A program made the position numbers and the translations under genes. Below, one piece after another: positions 43,656-52,102 of a stretch of 64,000 bases of DNA. Each line of letters opens with the position of its first letter. Position 1 is the stretch's first letter. The stretch lies in the NCBI GenBank assembly GCA_947499725.1, contig CANMPK010000001.1, positions 496,001-560,000 of the forward strand, read 5' to 3'. The notes below the pieces were generated by a model. That model did no database searches and was not told the DNA's origin. It saw only the letters and a program-made list of their open reading frames with translations. Source of the stretch: an uncultured Paracoccaceae bacterium. GTDB taxonomy: Bacteria; Pseudomonadota; Alphaproteobacteria; Rhodobacterales; Rhodobacteraceae.

Positions 43656-44165
43656 ATGGCCGACATCAAAGATCCCGAAAACACCATCCTGATGGAACTG
43701 AAAGACGGCACAGTTGTGATTGAACTGCTGGCTGACGTTGCACCAGGTCACACAGAGCGCATGAAAGAACTGGCGCGTTCCGGTCAATACGACAATGTGT
43801 GCTTCCACCGTGTGATCGATGGCTTCATGGCGCAAACAGGCGACGTGGCCAACGGCAACATGGAAAACAACTTCAACCTGCGTTCCGCGGGCACAGGCGG
43901 TTCCGACCTGCCAAACCTGAAAGCTGAATTCTCCAAGCTGCCACATGATCGCGGCACATTGGGCGCAGCGCGTTCCCAGATGCCAGACTCTGCGAACTCT
44001 CAGTTCTTCATCAACTTCAAAGACAACCACTTCCTGAACGGTCAGTACACAGTCTACGGCCGCGTCATCGAAGGCATGGAGCATGTTGATGCCATCGTAC
44101 GCGGCGAGCCGCCTGCGAACCCAGATCGCATGATCTCCGTTAAGGTTGCAGCAGATGTTGCGTAA
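43656..44165 (+). CDS. Peptidyl-prolyl cis-trans isomerase, cyclophilin type (cytoplasmic)
   Basis: 169-residue cyclophilin. 'GTVVIELLADVAPGHTERMKELA', 'VCFHRVIDGFMAQTGDV' and 'NSQFFINFKDNHFLNGQYTVYGRV' contain the catalytic Arg/Phe/Gln set. It has no signal peptide and should be cytoplasmic. The next gene is a paralogue overlapping its last 11 bases. Confidence 0.95.
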   Translation: MADIKDPENTILMELKDGTVVIELLADVAPGHTERMKELARSGQYDNVCFHRVIDGFMAQTGDVANGNMENNFNLRSAGTGGSDLPNLKAEFSKLPHDRGTLGAARSQMPDSANSQFFINFKDNHFLNGQYTVYGRVIEGMEHVDAIVRGEPPANPDRMISVKVAADVA

Positions 44166-44703
44166 CCTTGCGATCATCGCATCCTTGGCGGCCAGCCCTG
44201 CGCTGGCCTCCGGGATCGAGATCACCGTCGCGGGCGAGGCCAACGGCGTGATCAAAATCGACCTGCTGGAAGATGTGGCCCCAAAGCACGCAGAGCGTAT
44301 CACAACGCTGGCAGATCAAGGCGCCTATGATGGCGTGATCTTCCACCGCGTGATTGATGGCTTCATGGCGCAAACGGGCGACGTGGAATTTGGCAAGCAG
44401 GGCGGCAACGCACGCCGCGCGGGCACAGGCGGTTCTGCCTTCCCAGACCTGCCAGCAGAATTCTCTGACGTTCCTTACGAGCGCGGCACAGTGGGCATGG
44501 CACGCAGCCAGAACCCAAACTCTGCCAACAGCCAATTCTTCATCATGTTCGAGCCTGGTTACTTCCTGAACGGTCAATACACCGTTGTGGGCCAAGTCAC
44601 CGAAGGTCTTGAAACGCTTGACCAAATCAAGCGCGGCCACCCGCAATCCGGCTCTGTCGCTGGCGAAGCGGATGTGATGCTCTCCGTCAAAACAACGGAC
44701 TAA
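44155..44703 (+). CDS. Peptidyl-prolyl cis-trans isomerase, cyclophilin type (periplasmic)
   Basis: 182-residue cyclophilin with a signal peptide (MLRNLAIIASLAASPALAS, cleavage after about 19) and the same catalytic segments as its neighbour ('VIFHRVIDGFMAQTGDVEFG', 'NSQFFIMFEPGYFLNGQYTVVGQV'). The ATG at 44155 lies within the end of the upstream gene. The two appear to be a tandem duplication assigned to different compartments. Confidence 0.93.
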   Translation: MLRNLAIIASLAASPALASGIEITVAGEANGVIKIDLLEDVAPKHAERITTLADQGAYDGVIFHRVIDGFMAQTGDVEFGKQGGNARRAGTGGSAFPDLPAEFSDVPYERGTVGMARSQNPNSANSQFFIMFEPGYFLNGQYTVVGQVTEGLETLDQIKRGHPQSGSVAGEADVMLSVKTTD

Positions 44704-44744
44704 AGCGCACAAGGCTTAAGGTAAGTCTTCTTCAAAAGACCGTG

Positions 44745-44769
44745 TGCAGGGCTATGCAAAGGCCCTGCA
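44745..44769 (+). terminator. Hairpin after the cyclophilin pair
   Basis: TGCAGGGC (44745-44752) and GCCCTGCA (44762-44769) form an 8-bp stem with a 9-nt loop. No T-run follows, so it is only a possible terminator. Confidence 0.45.
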
Positions 44770-44829
44770 ACGCCCCACTCTTGATCCACCGCGCATCATG
44801 TCGCGATGGATTAGGTGTAGGAGGCGCTT

Positions 44830-45801
44830 ATGAAATTCCCCAAACTGCTCTTGGCCATTGGCCTGTCCTTTGGTGTCACAGCCGCTGCGGCGGACCCAAA
44901 CTTTTGGCAACACGAATGGCCTGACACGGATTTTGAAAACACCTCTATCACCAGCTGGATCGAGATCATGTCCGGCGGCCCCCCAAAAGACGGCATTCCC
45001 GCCCTCAGTGATCCAAGCTTCATTAGCGTCGCCTTAGAAAACCGCATCGGCGCAAGCGAACCTGTGATTACCGTCGAAATCGAAGGTGAGACCCCACGCG
45101 CGTACCCCATCCGCTATCTCACATGGCATGAAATCGTGAACGATCAGATCGGCGATGTGCCAGTGGCTGTTACCTTCTGCCCGCTTTGTAACTCCGGCAT
45201 CACCTTTGATCGCCGCATCCCGCAAGGTGTGCTCAGCTTCGGTGTCTCCGGCAAGCTGCGCAATTCCGATATGGTGATGTATGACCACCAAACAGAAAGC
45301 TGGTGGCAGCAAGCGATTGGCGAGGCCATCGTAGGCGATCTGAACGGCACCAAACTCACGAGCCTGCCCACATGGATGGAAAGCTGGGAGGAGTTCAGCA
45401 CCCGCAACCCCGACGCGCTTGTGATGGACGAGCCACGGTTTAACCGCGCCTACGGCAGCAATCCCTATCGCGGCTATGACAGCAGCACGCGGCCCTTCCT
45501 TTACAGCGGCGAAAACCCGCCCCATGGCATCTCGCCCTTGGCGCGCGTTGTGCGGGTGAACGATCAAGCTTGGCCCCTCGAACGCCTGCGCGAAACGCCA
45601 GAGATCACCGAAAACGGCATCACCATCAGCTGGCGGGCAGGGCAGGCCTCTGCGCTCGATGCCGGCAACATCAGCAAATCCCGCGACGTGGGCAGCATCC
45701 GCGTGAAAGACGCTTCGGGCAAAGATCTGCCCCATGATGTGATGTTCGCCTTCGCCTTCCACGCCTTTTGGCCCGAAGGTAATTGGATGCTCGGCGGATA
45801 A
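44830..45801 (+). CDS. DUF3179-domain secreted protein
   Basis: 323-residue exported protein with a signal peptide (residues 1-21, ending AAAA-D) and a DUF3179 domain. The family motif 'VAVTFCPLCNSGITFDR' (FCPLC near residue 118) and 'WWQQAIGEAIVGDLNG' are evident. The function of DUF3179 is not established; the CxxC suggests metal or redox chemistry. GGAGGCGCTT precedes the start. No operon partner. Confidence 0.88.
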   Translation: MKFPKLLLAIGLSFGVTAAAADPNFWQHEWPDTDFENTSITSWIEIMSGGPPKDGIPALSDPSFISVALENRIGASEPVITVEIEGETPRAYPIRYLTWHEIVNDQIGDVPVAVTFCPLCNSGITFDRRIPQGVLSFGVSGKLRNSDMVMYDHQTESWWQQAIGEAIVGDLNGTKLTSLPTWMESWEEFSTRNPDALVMDEPRFNRAYGSNPYRGYDSSTRPFLYSGENPPHGISPLARVVRVNDQAWPLERLRETPEITENGITISWRAGQASALDAGNISKSRDVGSIRVKDASGKDLPHDVMFAFAFHAFWPEGNWMLGG

Positions 45802-45814
45802 GCCGCAAACCAAA

Positions 45815-45840
45815 GCAAGGCAGGCCCCAACCTGCCTTGC
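45815..45840. terminator. Hairpin after the DUF3179 gene
   Basis: GCAAGGCAGG (45815-45824) and CCTGCCTTGC (45831-45840) form a perfect 10-bp stem with a 6-nt loop. There is no T-run. Confidence 0.65.
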
Positions 45841-45920
45841 GCGCACGCGCGGTTGAAAACACCCGCATCTCAGCATAAGAAGCCCTCAACCACCCCGCAG
45901 CCAATTGATTGAGAGCATCA

Positions 45921-46883
45921 ATGCAAAACCTTCTGACCACCGCCAAATTCGACGAACTTCCAGGCTACGCCAAAAACAAAGTGCGCGATGCCTATCGTCT
46001 GCCAGAAGGCCGCCGCCTGCTGATCTCCACAGATCGCCAATCTGCATTCGATCAGGTTCTGGCCGCGGTGCCGTATAAAGGCCAAGTGCTCAACCAACTG
46101 GCGCAATACTGGTTTGAAGAAACCAAAGACATCTGCCCAAACCACGTGATCTCTTACCCTGATCCAAACGTGGTGATGGTCAAAGACCTCGATATGCTGC
46201 CCATCGAAATCGTCGTGCGCGCCTATCTGACGGGCTCCACCAACACCAGCGTCTGGCCGATGTACGAACGCGGCGAGCGTGTGATCTACGGCTATGACTT
46301 TGCCGATGGCATGTCCAAAAACCAAAAGCTGCCAAAAGCCATTGTCACCCCGACCACCAAACCAGACATGGGCGGCCACGATGCGCCGATCACCCCAGCC
46401 GAAGCGGTCAGCACTGGTCTTGTGACGGCAGAGCAATGGGCCGAACTGGAAGAAAAAGCCCTCGCGCTGTTTGCCCACGGTCAAAAGATCGCCGCAACTA
46501 AGGGGCTGATCCTTGTGGACACAAAATACGAATTTGGTCTGGATAAAGACGGTCAGATCACTGTGGCTGATGAAATCCACACACCAGATTCCAGCCGCTA
46601 CTGGATCGAAGAAACATACCAGTCTCAACTGGATGCCGGCAATGAGCCAAACAGCCTCGACAAAGAATTCCTGCGTCTTTGGGTGAACAGCCGCTGTGAT
46701 CCGTACAAAGACCCAATCCCTGAAATCCCTGCCGAAACCGTGCAAGAGTTCAGCGAGAAATACATCTCTTTGTTTGAGAAGGTCACTGGCCAGACCTTTG
46801 AAAAGCCAGATGCCAACACGCCGCCTTTGGATCGCATCCGCGCGGCGCTCGCAAAAGAACTACCAGAGTTCTTCACAGCCTAA
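45921..46883 (+). CDS. purC: Phosphoribosylaminoimidazole-succinocarboxamide synthase
   Basis: 320-residue SAICAR synthase of the longer type: 'GKxR-like KNKVRDAYRLPEGRRLLISTDRQSAFDQVL', 'VVRAYLTGSTNTSVWPMY', 'LVDTKYEFGLD'. It joins aspartate to CAIR in purine synthesis. The ATG at 45921 is chosen since the sequence then begins like the family; a TTG at 45909 is possible. Confidence 0.93.
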   Translation: MQNLLTTAKFDELPGYAKNKVRDAYRLPEGRRLLISTDRQSAFDQVLAAVPYKGQVLNQLAQYWFEETKDICPNHVISYPDPNVVMVKDLDMLPIEIVVRAYLTGSTNTSVWPMYERGERVIYGYDFADGMSKNQKLPKAIVTPTTKPDMGGHDAPITPAEAVSTGLVTAEQWAELEEKALALFAHGQKIAATKGLILVDTKYEFGLDKDGQITVADEIHTPDSSRYWIEETYQSQLDAGNEPNSLDKEFLRLWVNSRCDPYKDPIPEIPAETVQEFSEKYISLFEKVTGQTFEKPDANTPPLDRIRAALAKELPEFFTA

Positions 46884-46968
46884 ATCCAATCCATTTGGGG
46901 GCAGGGCGCCCCCGGATGGCATTCTTCTCCCGATCCAATCCTCAGACAGACCGGTTCAAGACAGCCGT

Positions 46969-48396
46969 TTAGGCAATCGGGGGTTTGTTGTTTTTGCTAT
47001 GCCGCGCCACCAACTGCTTTTGCTGGCGATCATGCGGCACCATGCGCACGGTCTTTTGCGTAAAGCAGGACTGCAAAGTTTCAGGAAACAACGACATAAT
47101 CTCTGCTCGGCCCTCAGGGCTCAAAGCATTGCGGGCCTCGTCGCCAACATACAAGCTTTCGCTTTGCGCGCCTTCGGCGAACAGCAACTGGTGATCATCA
47201 AACAGCAAGTGGATATACTCCACTGTATTTATCGATCCATCCAGATAGATCCCGGGAAGCGCCGCCAGTTTGATCGCAGAGACCAGCACTTCAGTCGTGC
47301 CAAACATCCGCTCTGCAATCTTTGAAGACACCAACATGCGGTGCTGCCGCGAGACAACCAAGTCACGCTTTGGCAGCCCATTGCCCAAAGCCCCGCCCAT
47401 AATGCGCACAGGGCACAGCTTTGGGTTCTGGGCAATCGCGGTTGCATCCAACCGTCGACGTCCCATCCAACGGATCGCTTGCGGGCCATGATCAACCGTG
47501 TTGACCAGATCGCCAACCTTCAGGCTTTCAATCGGGGCTGGGCCACGAGGCGTGTCGATTTTCGTGCCAGTTGTGAAGCACGGGATCAAACCGTCTTCGA
47601 AAGCAATGATACCCACTGTCTCATCGACGTGGTTCATTTCAGAGTTACTCGATTGTTCTTCTTCAATGAAAACGCTGACAGTGCTGTCGGTTTGGCTATC
47701 AATCACCACAGTGGCCGTATCGCCGCCGTTAATCGTTTGGGTCTCTGCCAGAACGATCCCATCGCTATAGGTCGCGCCAAGCCCTAATGTGTCGGTGTTC
47801 TCATCCACACCGCCAAAGCTATTGGCCGTGCCGGATGTTCCATCTCCACCCGGTTCAATGGCAATCCAGCCGATGGTTTCACTGGCATGAACCCCATCTT
47901 GGCCTTCTTCTTCCTGAAGCGTTAAATTAAAGCCGTCCGCCGTGATGTTGCTTGGATCACTGTCCACGGTGGTTGTGTCATTCTCGGACATGACCGAGGT
48001 CAGAACCACAGGCGGCGTGTCAAAGTCACCGGCAAAACTCGCCGTCGTTCCGGTGTTATTGCCCGTGCTGGATACATCAGAAGTGCCGGCTTCGATCACA
48101 CGGCCATCGGGAAGCGTGTGGACACCTTCTTCAACGGCCAACCAATTGATGGTTTCCACCGCCCCATGCGGCCCATCATGGTATTCCCATTCTTCGATGA
48201 TGAAGGTGAAAGAGGTCGTATTCCCGTCAGCGTCTAAGACCTGATCGGTGATGCGTAAAATGAATTGGTTACCGCCCTCATTCGTCGCCGACAAAGCGAA
48301 CACAGGGTTCGTCAGCGGTTCGGTTAAGGTCACCGTTATGGGCGCGTTCTCTGTCGGAGAGTTCGTGACAATGCGTCCTGCTTCACCAATTGCCAT
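46969..48396 (-). CDS. Hint-domain protein with three N-terminal repeats
   Basis: 475-residue protein without a classical signal peptide. The C-terminal part from Cys273 is a Hint (Hedgehog/intein-type) domain: IPCFTTGTKIDTPRGP, 'KVGDLVNTVDHGPQAIRWMGRR', and VVSRQHRMLV with the conserved His. The N-terminal 270 residues hold three repeats ending in HxxxETxxWxAxE patterns (about 79-89, 170-181, 256-267; the third is diverged). Acidic, Thr/Asn-rich composition suggests secretion, possibly by a type I system. Hint_2 proteins are common in Rhodobacteraceae, with unknown function. A CtrA-like box lies 115 bp upstream. Confidence 0.83.
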   Translation of the reverse strand: MAIGEAGRIVTNSPTENAPITVTLTEPLTNPVFALSATNEGGNQFILRITDQVLDADGNTTSFTFIIEEWEYHDGPHGAVETINWLAVEEGVHTLPDGRVIEAGTSDVSSTGNNTGTTASFAGDFDTPPVVLTSVMSENDTTTVDSDPSNITADGFNLTLQEEEGQDGVHASETIGWIAIEPGGDGTSGTANSFGGVDENTDTLGLGATYSDGIVLAETQTINGGDTATVVIDSQTDSTVSVFIEEEQSSNSEMNHVDETVGIIAFEDGLIPCFTTGTKIDTPRGPAPIESLKVGDLVNTVDHGPQAIRWMGRRRLDATAIAQNPKLCPVRIMGGALGNGLPKRDLVVSRQHRMLVSSKIAERMFGTTEVLVSAIKLAALPGIYLDGSINTVEYIHLLFDDHQLLFAEGAQSESLYVGDEARNALSPEGRAEIMSLFPETLQSCFTQKTVRMVPHDRQQKQLVARHSKNNKPPIA

Positions 48397-48510
48397 GGTT
48401 CTTTTTCAACAAGCGCTGCTTGCCGCCTCTGATCAATAACTCAATGTGCCAGACGATCTGGCAAGTCTTACGACCTCTTTTCGGATCGCTTGTGTTCACT
48501 TTAAACTAAA

Positions 48511-48526
48511 TTAATGAAAAATTAAC
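48511..48526. promoter_or_regulatory. CtrA-like binding site (TTAA-N7-TTAAC)
   Basis: TTAA (48511-48514), seven bases, TTAAC (48522-48526) matches the full alphaproteobacterial CtrA consensus. It lies 115 bp upstream of the Hint-domain gene. Confidence 0.5.
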
Positions 48527-48630
48527 ATATTTTCAACCTACCGTACGGTGAGGCAACTTTTTGCTCGGCGAACAAACCTGCAGCAGCAGGCCGGCACGCG
48601 CAGGGAAGGGGGCTGAAAAGGGGAAGAGGC

Positions 48631-48677
48631 GAATCGTACATTTCGGCAGTTGAAAAGCGCGAAATGCGACATTGCTC
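48631..48677 (+). repeat. 47-bp dispersed intergenic repeat, copy B
   Basis: Matches the reverse complement of 28608-28654 at 41 of 47 positions. Here it carries an inverted pair CATTTCG / CGAAATG 14 bp apart. It is in a gap with no gene, 50 bp from the bactofilin terminator. Confidence 0.65.
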
Positions 48678-48729
48678 AGGTCTTAAGGCACCGCGCGCTT
48701 GGCGGGTTTAACCTAGGCAATTCAAACAA

Positions 48730-48753
48730 AAAGCACCGCCGGAGCGGTGCTTT
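48730..48753 (-). terminator. Intrinsic terminator of the M23-bactofilin operon
   Basis: AAAGCACCGC (48730-48739) pairs perfectly with GCGGTGCTTT (48744-48753), 4-nt loop. On the minus strand a TTTTTG run follows. Confidence 0.9.
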
Positions 48754-48777
48754 GAAAATCGTAAAGAAGCGTAGAAA

Positions 48778-49257
48778 TTATACGGCTGCTTTTTTCGCTT
48801 TAGATGACAGCGGGTCATCCTGACGCTGAACAGAGCCTTCGAAATGCGCGCCGCTTTCGATTGCGATTGTCTTGTGAATGATGTCGCCTTCCACACGTGC
48901 TGTGGATGTCAGACGCACTTTCAAACCACGTACACGACCAACAATACGGCCATTGATCACAACATCGTCTGCAATCACTTCGCCCTTAATTGTAGCGGTT
49001 TCACCGATCGTCAAAAGATGCGCACGAATGTCGCCTTCCACTGTGCCTTCAACTTGAATGTCGCCAGTGGTTTTCATGTTGCCTTGAACATGCAGGTCAG
49101 AAGACAAAACAGATGCCGGTGGTTTCGCCTTTGGCGCTGTTGGTTTCATCTCTGCTCCTTTGGATGCCGCAGGAATTGGTGCAGCTTCAGGTGCCGCCGG
49201 TTTAGCAGCGTCCGTGTCTGCTGGGCCGGGCTCATTGATTTTGCTTTTAGAAAACAT
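48778..49257 (-). CDS. Bactofilin family protein
   Basis: 159-residue bactofilin. A disordered Pro/Ala-rich N-terminus (1-45) precedes the beta-helical DUF583 core (about 48-140: 'SSDLHVQGNMKTTGDIQVEGTVEGDIRAHLLTIGETATIKGEVIADDVVINGRIVGRV'). Bactofilins polymerise into cytoskeletal filaments that localise cell-wall enzymes. Its start overlaps the end of an M23 peptidase gene by 11 bases, the arrangement in other alphaproteobacteria where the pair controls shape. Confidence 0.94.
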   Translation of the reverse strand: MFSKSKINEPGPADTDAAKPAAPEAAPIPAASKGAEMKPTAPKAKPPASVLSSDLHVQGNMKTTGDIQVEGTVEGDIRAHLLTIGETATIKGEVIADDVVINGRIVGRVRGLKVRLTSTARVEGDIIHKTIAIESGAHFEGSVQRQDDPLSSKAKKAAV

Positions 49258-50554
49258 TTCGTGCAGCCTTGATAAAAGTCATCGGGTTAACAGCCGTTCC
49301 ATTGACCCGAATTTCGTAATGAAGATGGGTGCCGGTAGACCGTCCAGAATTGCCCATATCACCAATCAACTCTCCGCGCGAGACCCTTTGGCCCACATTT
49401 ACGCGGATTTTTGCCAAATGCGCGTAGCGTGTTTCAATTCCATGCGCATGTTTGATCTTGATGAGGCGCCCATAACCAGACCCCCAACCTGCGCTTGTGA
49501 CAACGCCGTCAGCGGTCGCATAGATTTTTGTGCCATGAGGCCCTGCAAAATCCGCGCCTTTGTGCATACGGCCCCAGCGCATTCCGAAGCCAGATGTAAA
49601 GCGCACGGAGGCTTTAACAGGCTGAGCAAAAGGCACCGTTTCCGCCGCAATACGGTACATGTTCAAGCGATCAAGTTCGTTCAGCAAGTCATTGGCACGC
49701 AGCGCTTCTTTCGACAAAACACCGCCAGATGTAGAGATCGAAAGCTGCGACAGTGGTCCGCCTTGGCCGTTATACCCGCGGCGTACTTCGTTCAGCAAAG
49801 AATTCGTAGAAAGCCCCGCGGCCGAAAACATCTTTTCCAAAGGTGCAACCGAGACGGTCATCGCATCTTCAAGTTGGCGGAAAATCTGATCGTTCTTTTC
49901 TTCGAGAAGCTTCAGCTCAAGCTCCATGTCTTCGGCGTATTTCAACGCTTCTTGAGCCTGCGCGAATACCTCGTCACGCTCTTGAGCGGTTTCCGCCAAA
50001 ACGTTGATCAAGGACTCCACGCCATCACTGTTCATATCGCCTGTCACGGCAACAGTGCCATCACCGCCATTTGCTTGCGCGTTGGTCAGTGCCTGACGCG
50101 CTTGATCGCGCTCTTTCATTGTGCGCCGTAGAGTGGCTTGGATCACGTCGATCCCAGTTTCCAACTCACGACGGCGCGTTTCAGATTGCAGAAGCTGCGA
50201 TTGCATCGTGGAAATTTGTGCCAAAGCAGAATTGAAACGATCCTGAGCGGCCAAAGCTTCGGTCGAACGAGTATCACGCTCATTGGAAATCTCGTTCAGG
50301 CGCAGCTGATAAGTTTCTTGATCGCGTTTCGCCTGCTCACGGAAGTTGCCAGAGCCAATGCTGTCCATGACCAGAATTGCGGTCGATACAATCGACCAAG
50401 CCACAAGCAGACCAAAACCCGCAGAGGCAATAACCTGAGTTGTCGGACGCAAGCGAATGAACCGCGTGTCCGTGTCAGATCGCAGAAATAGCCTGCGTTC
50501 TGGAAAGTGCTTTTCCAACAACGCATCGAGTTTATTCACCAGACGTGTTCTCAC
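49247..50554 (-). CDS. M23-family metallopeptidase (LytM-type)
   Basis: 435-residue membrane-anchored peptidase. One membrane helix lies near residues 40-60, a long coiled coil near 75-240, and a C-terminal LytM domain with zinc ligands in MHKGADF (HxxxD) and THLHYEI (HxH). It should cut peptide cross-links or regulate such cutting. I use the GTG at 50554 (RTRLVNKLDALLEKHF), which follows AAAGGGGCAGGA; a start at 50641 would add 29 residues. It is translationally coupled to bactofilin. Confidence 0.9.
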   Translation of the reverse strand: MRTRLVNKLDALLEKHFPERRLFLRSDTDTRFIRLRPTTQVIASAGFGLLVAWSIVSTAILVMDSIGSGNFREQAKRDQETYQLRLNEISNERDTRSTEALAAQDRFNSALAQISTMQSQLLQSETRRRELETGIDVIQATLRRTMKERDQARQALTNAQANGGDGTVAVTGDMNSDGVESLINVLAETAQERDEVFAQAQEALKYAEDMELELKLLEEKNDQIFRQLEDAMTVSVAPLEKMFSAAGLSTNSLLNEVRRGYNGQGGPLSQLSISTSGGVLSKEALRANDLLNELDRLNMYRIAAETVPFAQPVKASVRFTSGFGMRWGRMHKGADFAGPHGTKIYATADGVVTSAGWGSGYGRLIKIKHAHGIETRYAHLAKIRVNVGQRVSRGELIGDMGNSGRSTGTHLHYEIRVNGTAVNPMTFIKAARNVF

Positions 50555-50715
50555 ATCCTGCCCCTTTAAACATCCGTCGGCGCTTCGTTTGTCCCCCGGA
50601 AGCGCCGCGAATTCATTAACCAGCGGTGAATGTCTGGGCAAGATCTTTCGGGGAAATCGAGCTATTTGACGCCGAAATCCGTTGAAAATAGGCGTTTATT
50701 CGCCGCTGCGCTTTG

Positions 50716-51546
50716 CTATTTCTTGCTCTTGGCTGGGATTTCATCTGCCAGTGGCCAATAGAAATCTGGCGGCAAACCTGCTTCTGCGCGCTTTTCGTCG
50801 TTGAAGGGTGGCTTCAAGCCGCCGTGGAAATACTTGCGCACCAGCTCGTGGAAAACATCTTTTGGATCATGGTTGTGACGCCCGCACAGAAAGTGAAACC
50901 ACTTCGATCCAAAGGCCACGTGACCGACTTCTTCGGCGTAGATCACTTCCAAAGCTTCGATCACCTTATCCAGCTTTGCGCGTTTGAAAACCTCGATCAT
51001 ACCTGGGGTCACATCAAGCCCGCGTGCCTCAAGAACCATCGGCACCACAGCCAATCGGCCCATCATGTCTTCGGCGGTGTCTTCAGCCGCGCGCCACATG
51101 CCAGCATGAGCGGGTAGGGCACCGTAAAAACTATCGAGGTCTTCAAGACAATCGCATACCAGATTGAAGTGCTTGCTTTCTTCATCTGCGCATTTGACCC
51201 AGTCGTCGTAAAAGCCAATTGGCATTTCGACATGGGTGTAGCGCGCGATCATATCCCAATGCAGATCAACCGCGTTTAGCTCGATATGCGCAACAGCGTG
51301 CAATAATGCGATTTGGCCCTGCAAACTGCCTGGACGACGGCGCGGTACATCGCGGGGCGACAAAAGCTCTGGCTTATCTGGGCGGGAAGGTTGCAATGGC
51401 GGGTTGGCCGAGCCGATTTCGATTGGCGCGCCAGCATCACGTGCCGCAAACCAGTCTTTGGCGTATTTATGCGATAACGCCGTTTTCGCGCGCCCGTCTG
51501 CCGTTGTAAGAACCTCAACCGCCATTTCTGCAAGTGTCTTTGCCAT
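50716..51546 (-). CDS. DUF455 ferritin-like protein
   Basis: 276-residue protein of the DUF455 ferritin-like family, with likely di-iron ligands in helices: 'AHIELNAVDLHWDMIARY', 'CADEESKHFNLV' (ExxH) and 'IYAEEVGHVAFG' (ExxxH). The function is unknown; relatives include tRNA-hydroxylase-like MiaE folds. The ATG at 51546 lies 5 bp after the bcp stop, so the two are cotranscribed; longer in-frame starts run into bcp. Confidence 0.87.
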   Translation of the reverse strand: MAKTLAEMAVEVLTTADGRAKTALSHKYAKDWFAARDAGAPIEIGSANPPLQPSRPDKPELLSPRDVPRRRPGSLQGQIALLHAVAHIELNAVDLHWDMIARYTHVEMPIGFYDDWVKCADEESKHFNLVCDCLEDLDSFYGALPAHAGMWRAAEDTAEDMMGRLAVVPMVLEARGLDVTPGMIEVFKRAKLDKVIEALEVIYAEEVGHVAFGSKWFHFLCGRHNHDPKDVFHELVRKYFHGGLKPPFNDEKRAEAGLPPDFYWPLADEIPAKSKK

Positions 51547-51550
51547 TGGT

Positions 51551-52012
51551 TTACAGCTCTTTCGCAGCAGCAAGAACCTCGTCAACGTGGCCAGCGACTT
51601 TGACCTTATTCCAGACCTTGGCAATTTTGCCTTCGCCATCGATCAGAACGGTTGTGCGCACAATCCCCATGAAGGTCTTGCCGTACATCTTCTTTTCTGT
51701 CCAAACGCCGTAATCTTCGCAGGTGCTGCCATTTTCATCAGAGAGCAACGTCACACCCAAAGACTGTTTGTCGCGGAACTTTGCATGGCTCGCTAGGCTG
51801 TCTTTAGAGATGCCAAATACAGTCACGCCAGCGGCTGCGAAGTCTGCCTTTGCTGCTGTGAAATCAATGGCTTCCGTGGTGCAGCCCTTGGTGTTGTCAC
51901 GAGGGTAAAAGAACAGCACAACGCCATTCGGTTTTTGTGCCTCAAGCGACACTTCGGTGCCGTCGGTTTCTGGCAAAGTGAATGCGGGCGCAATATCGCC
52001 GATGTTCAGCAT
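51551..52012 (-). CDS. bcp: Thioredoxin-dependent thiol peroxidase (BCP/PrxQ)
   Basis: 153-residue peroxiredoxin. The peroxidatic cysteine is Cys44 in NTKGCTTEAIDF; the usual resolving Cys five residues later is missing, but Cys98 (STCEDYG) could serve. It reduces hydroperoxides. GGAGATGTC precedes the ATG. It is divergent from the AsmA-like gene and cotranscribed with the DUF455 gene. Confidence 0.94.
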   Translation of the reverse strand: MLNIGDIAPAFTLPETDGTEVSLEAQKPNGVVLFFYPRDNTKGCTTEAIDFTAAKADFAAAGVTVFGISKDSLASHAKFRDKQSLGVTLLSDENGSTCEDYGVWTEKKMYGKTFMGIVRTTVLIDGEGKIAKVWNKVKVAGHVDEVLAAAKEL

Positions 52013-52102
52013 GACATCTCCTTGGGGTTTTTCTTAACTGCCTATATGGTAGGTCGCACGACGCAACAAGCAACCATGTCCAAAGGATTGACGGCGCGCT
52101 TT

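Larger units (their letters stand above)
48397..48777. other. 381-bp intergenic region between the Hint gene and bactofilin
   Basis: No gene is supported here. The region holds a CtrA-like box (48511-48526), a palindrome ACCGTACGGT (48540-48549), copy B of the dispersed 47-bp repeat (48631-48677) and the bactofilin terminator (48730-48753). The promoter of the Hint gene must lie in its left half. The AT-rich stretch 48500-48535 is typical of a promoter. Confidence 0.7.

Noticed and set aside
46969-48396. Intein in the Hint-domain protein
   Set aside because: There is no C-terminal extein or His-Asn splice junction after the Hint region, so protein splicing is not supported.
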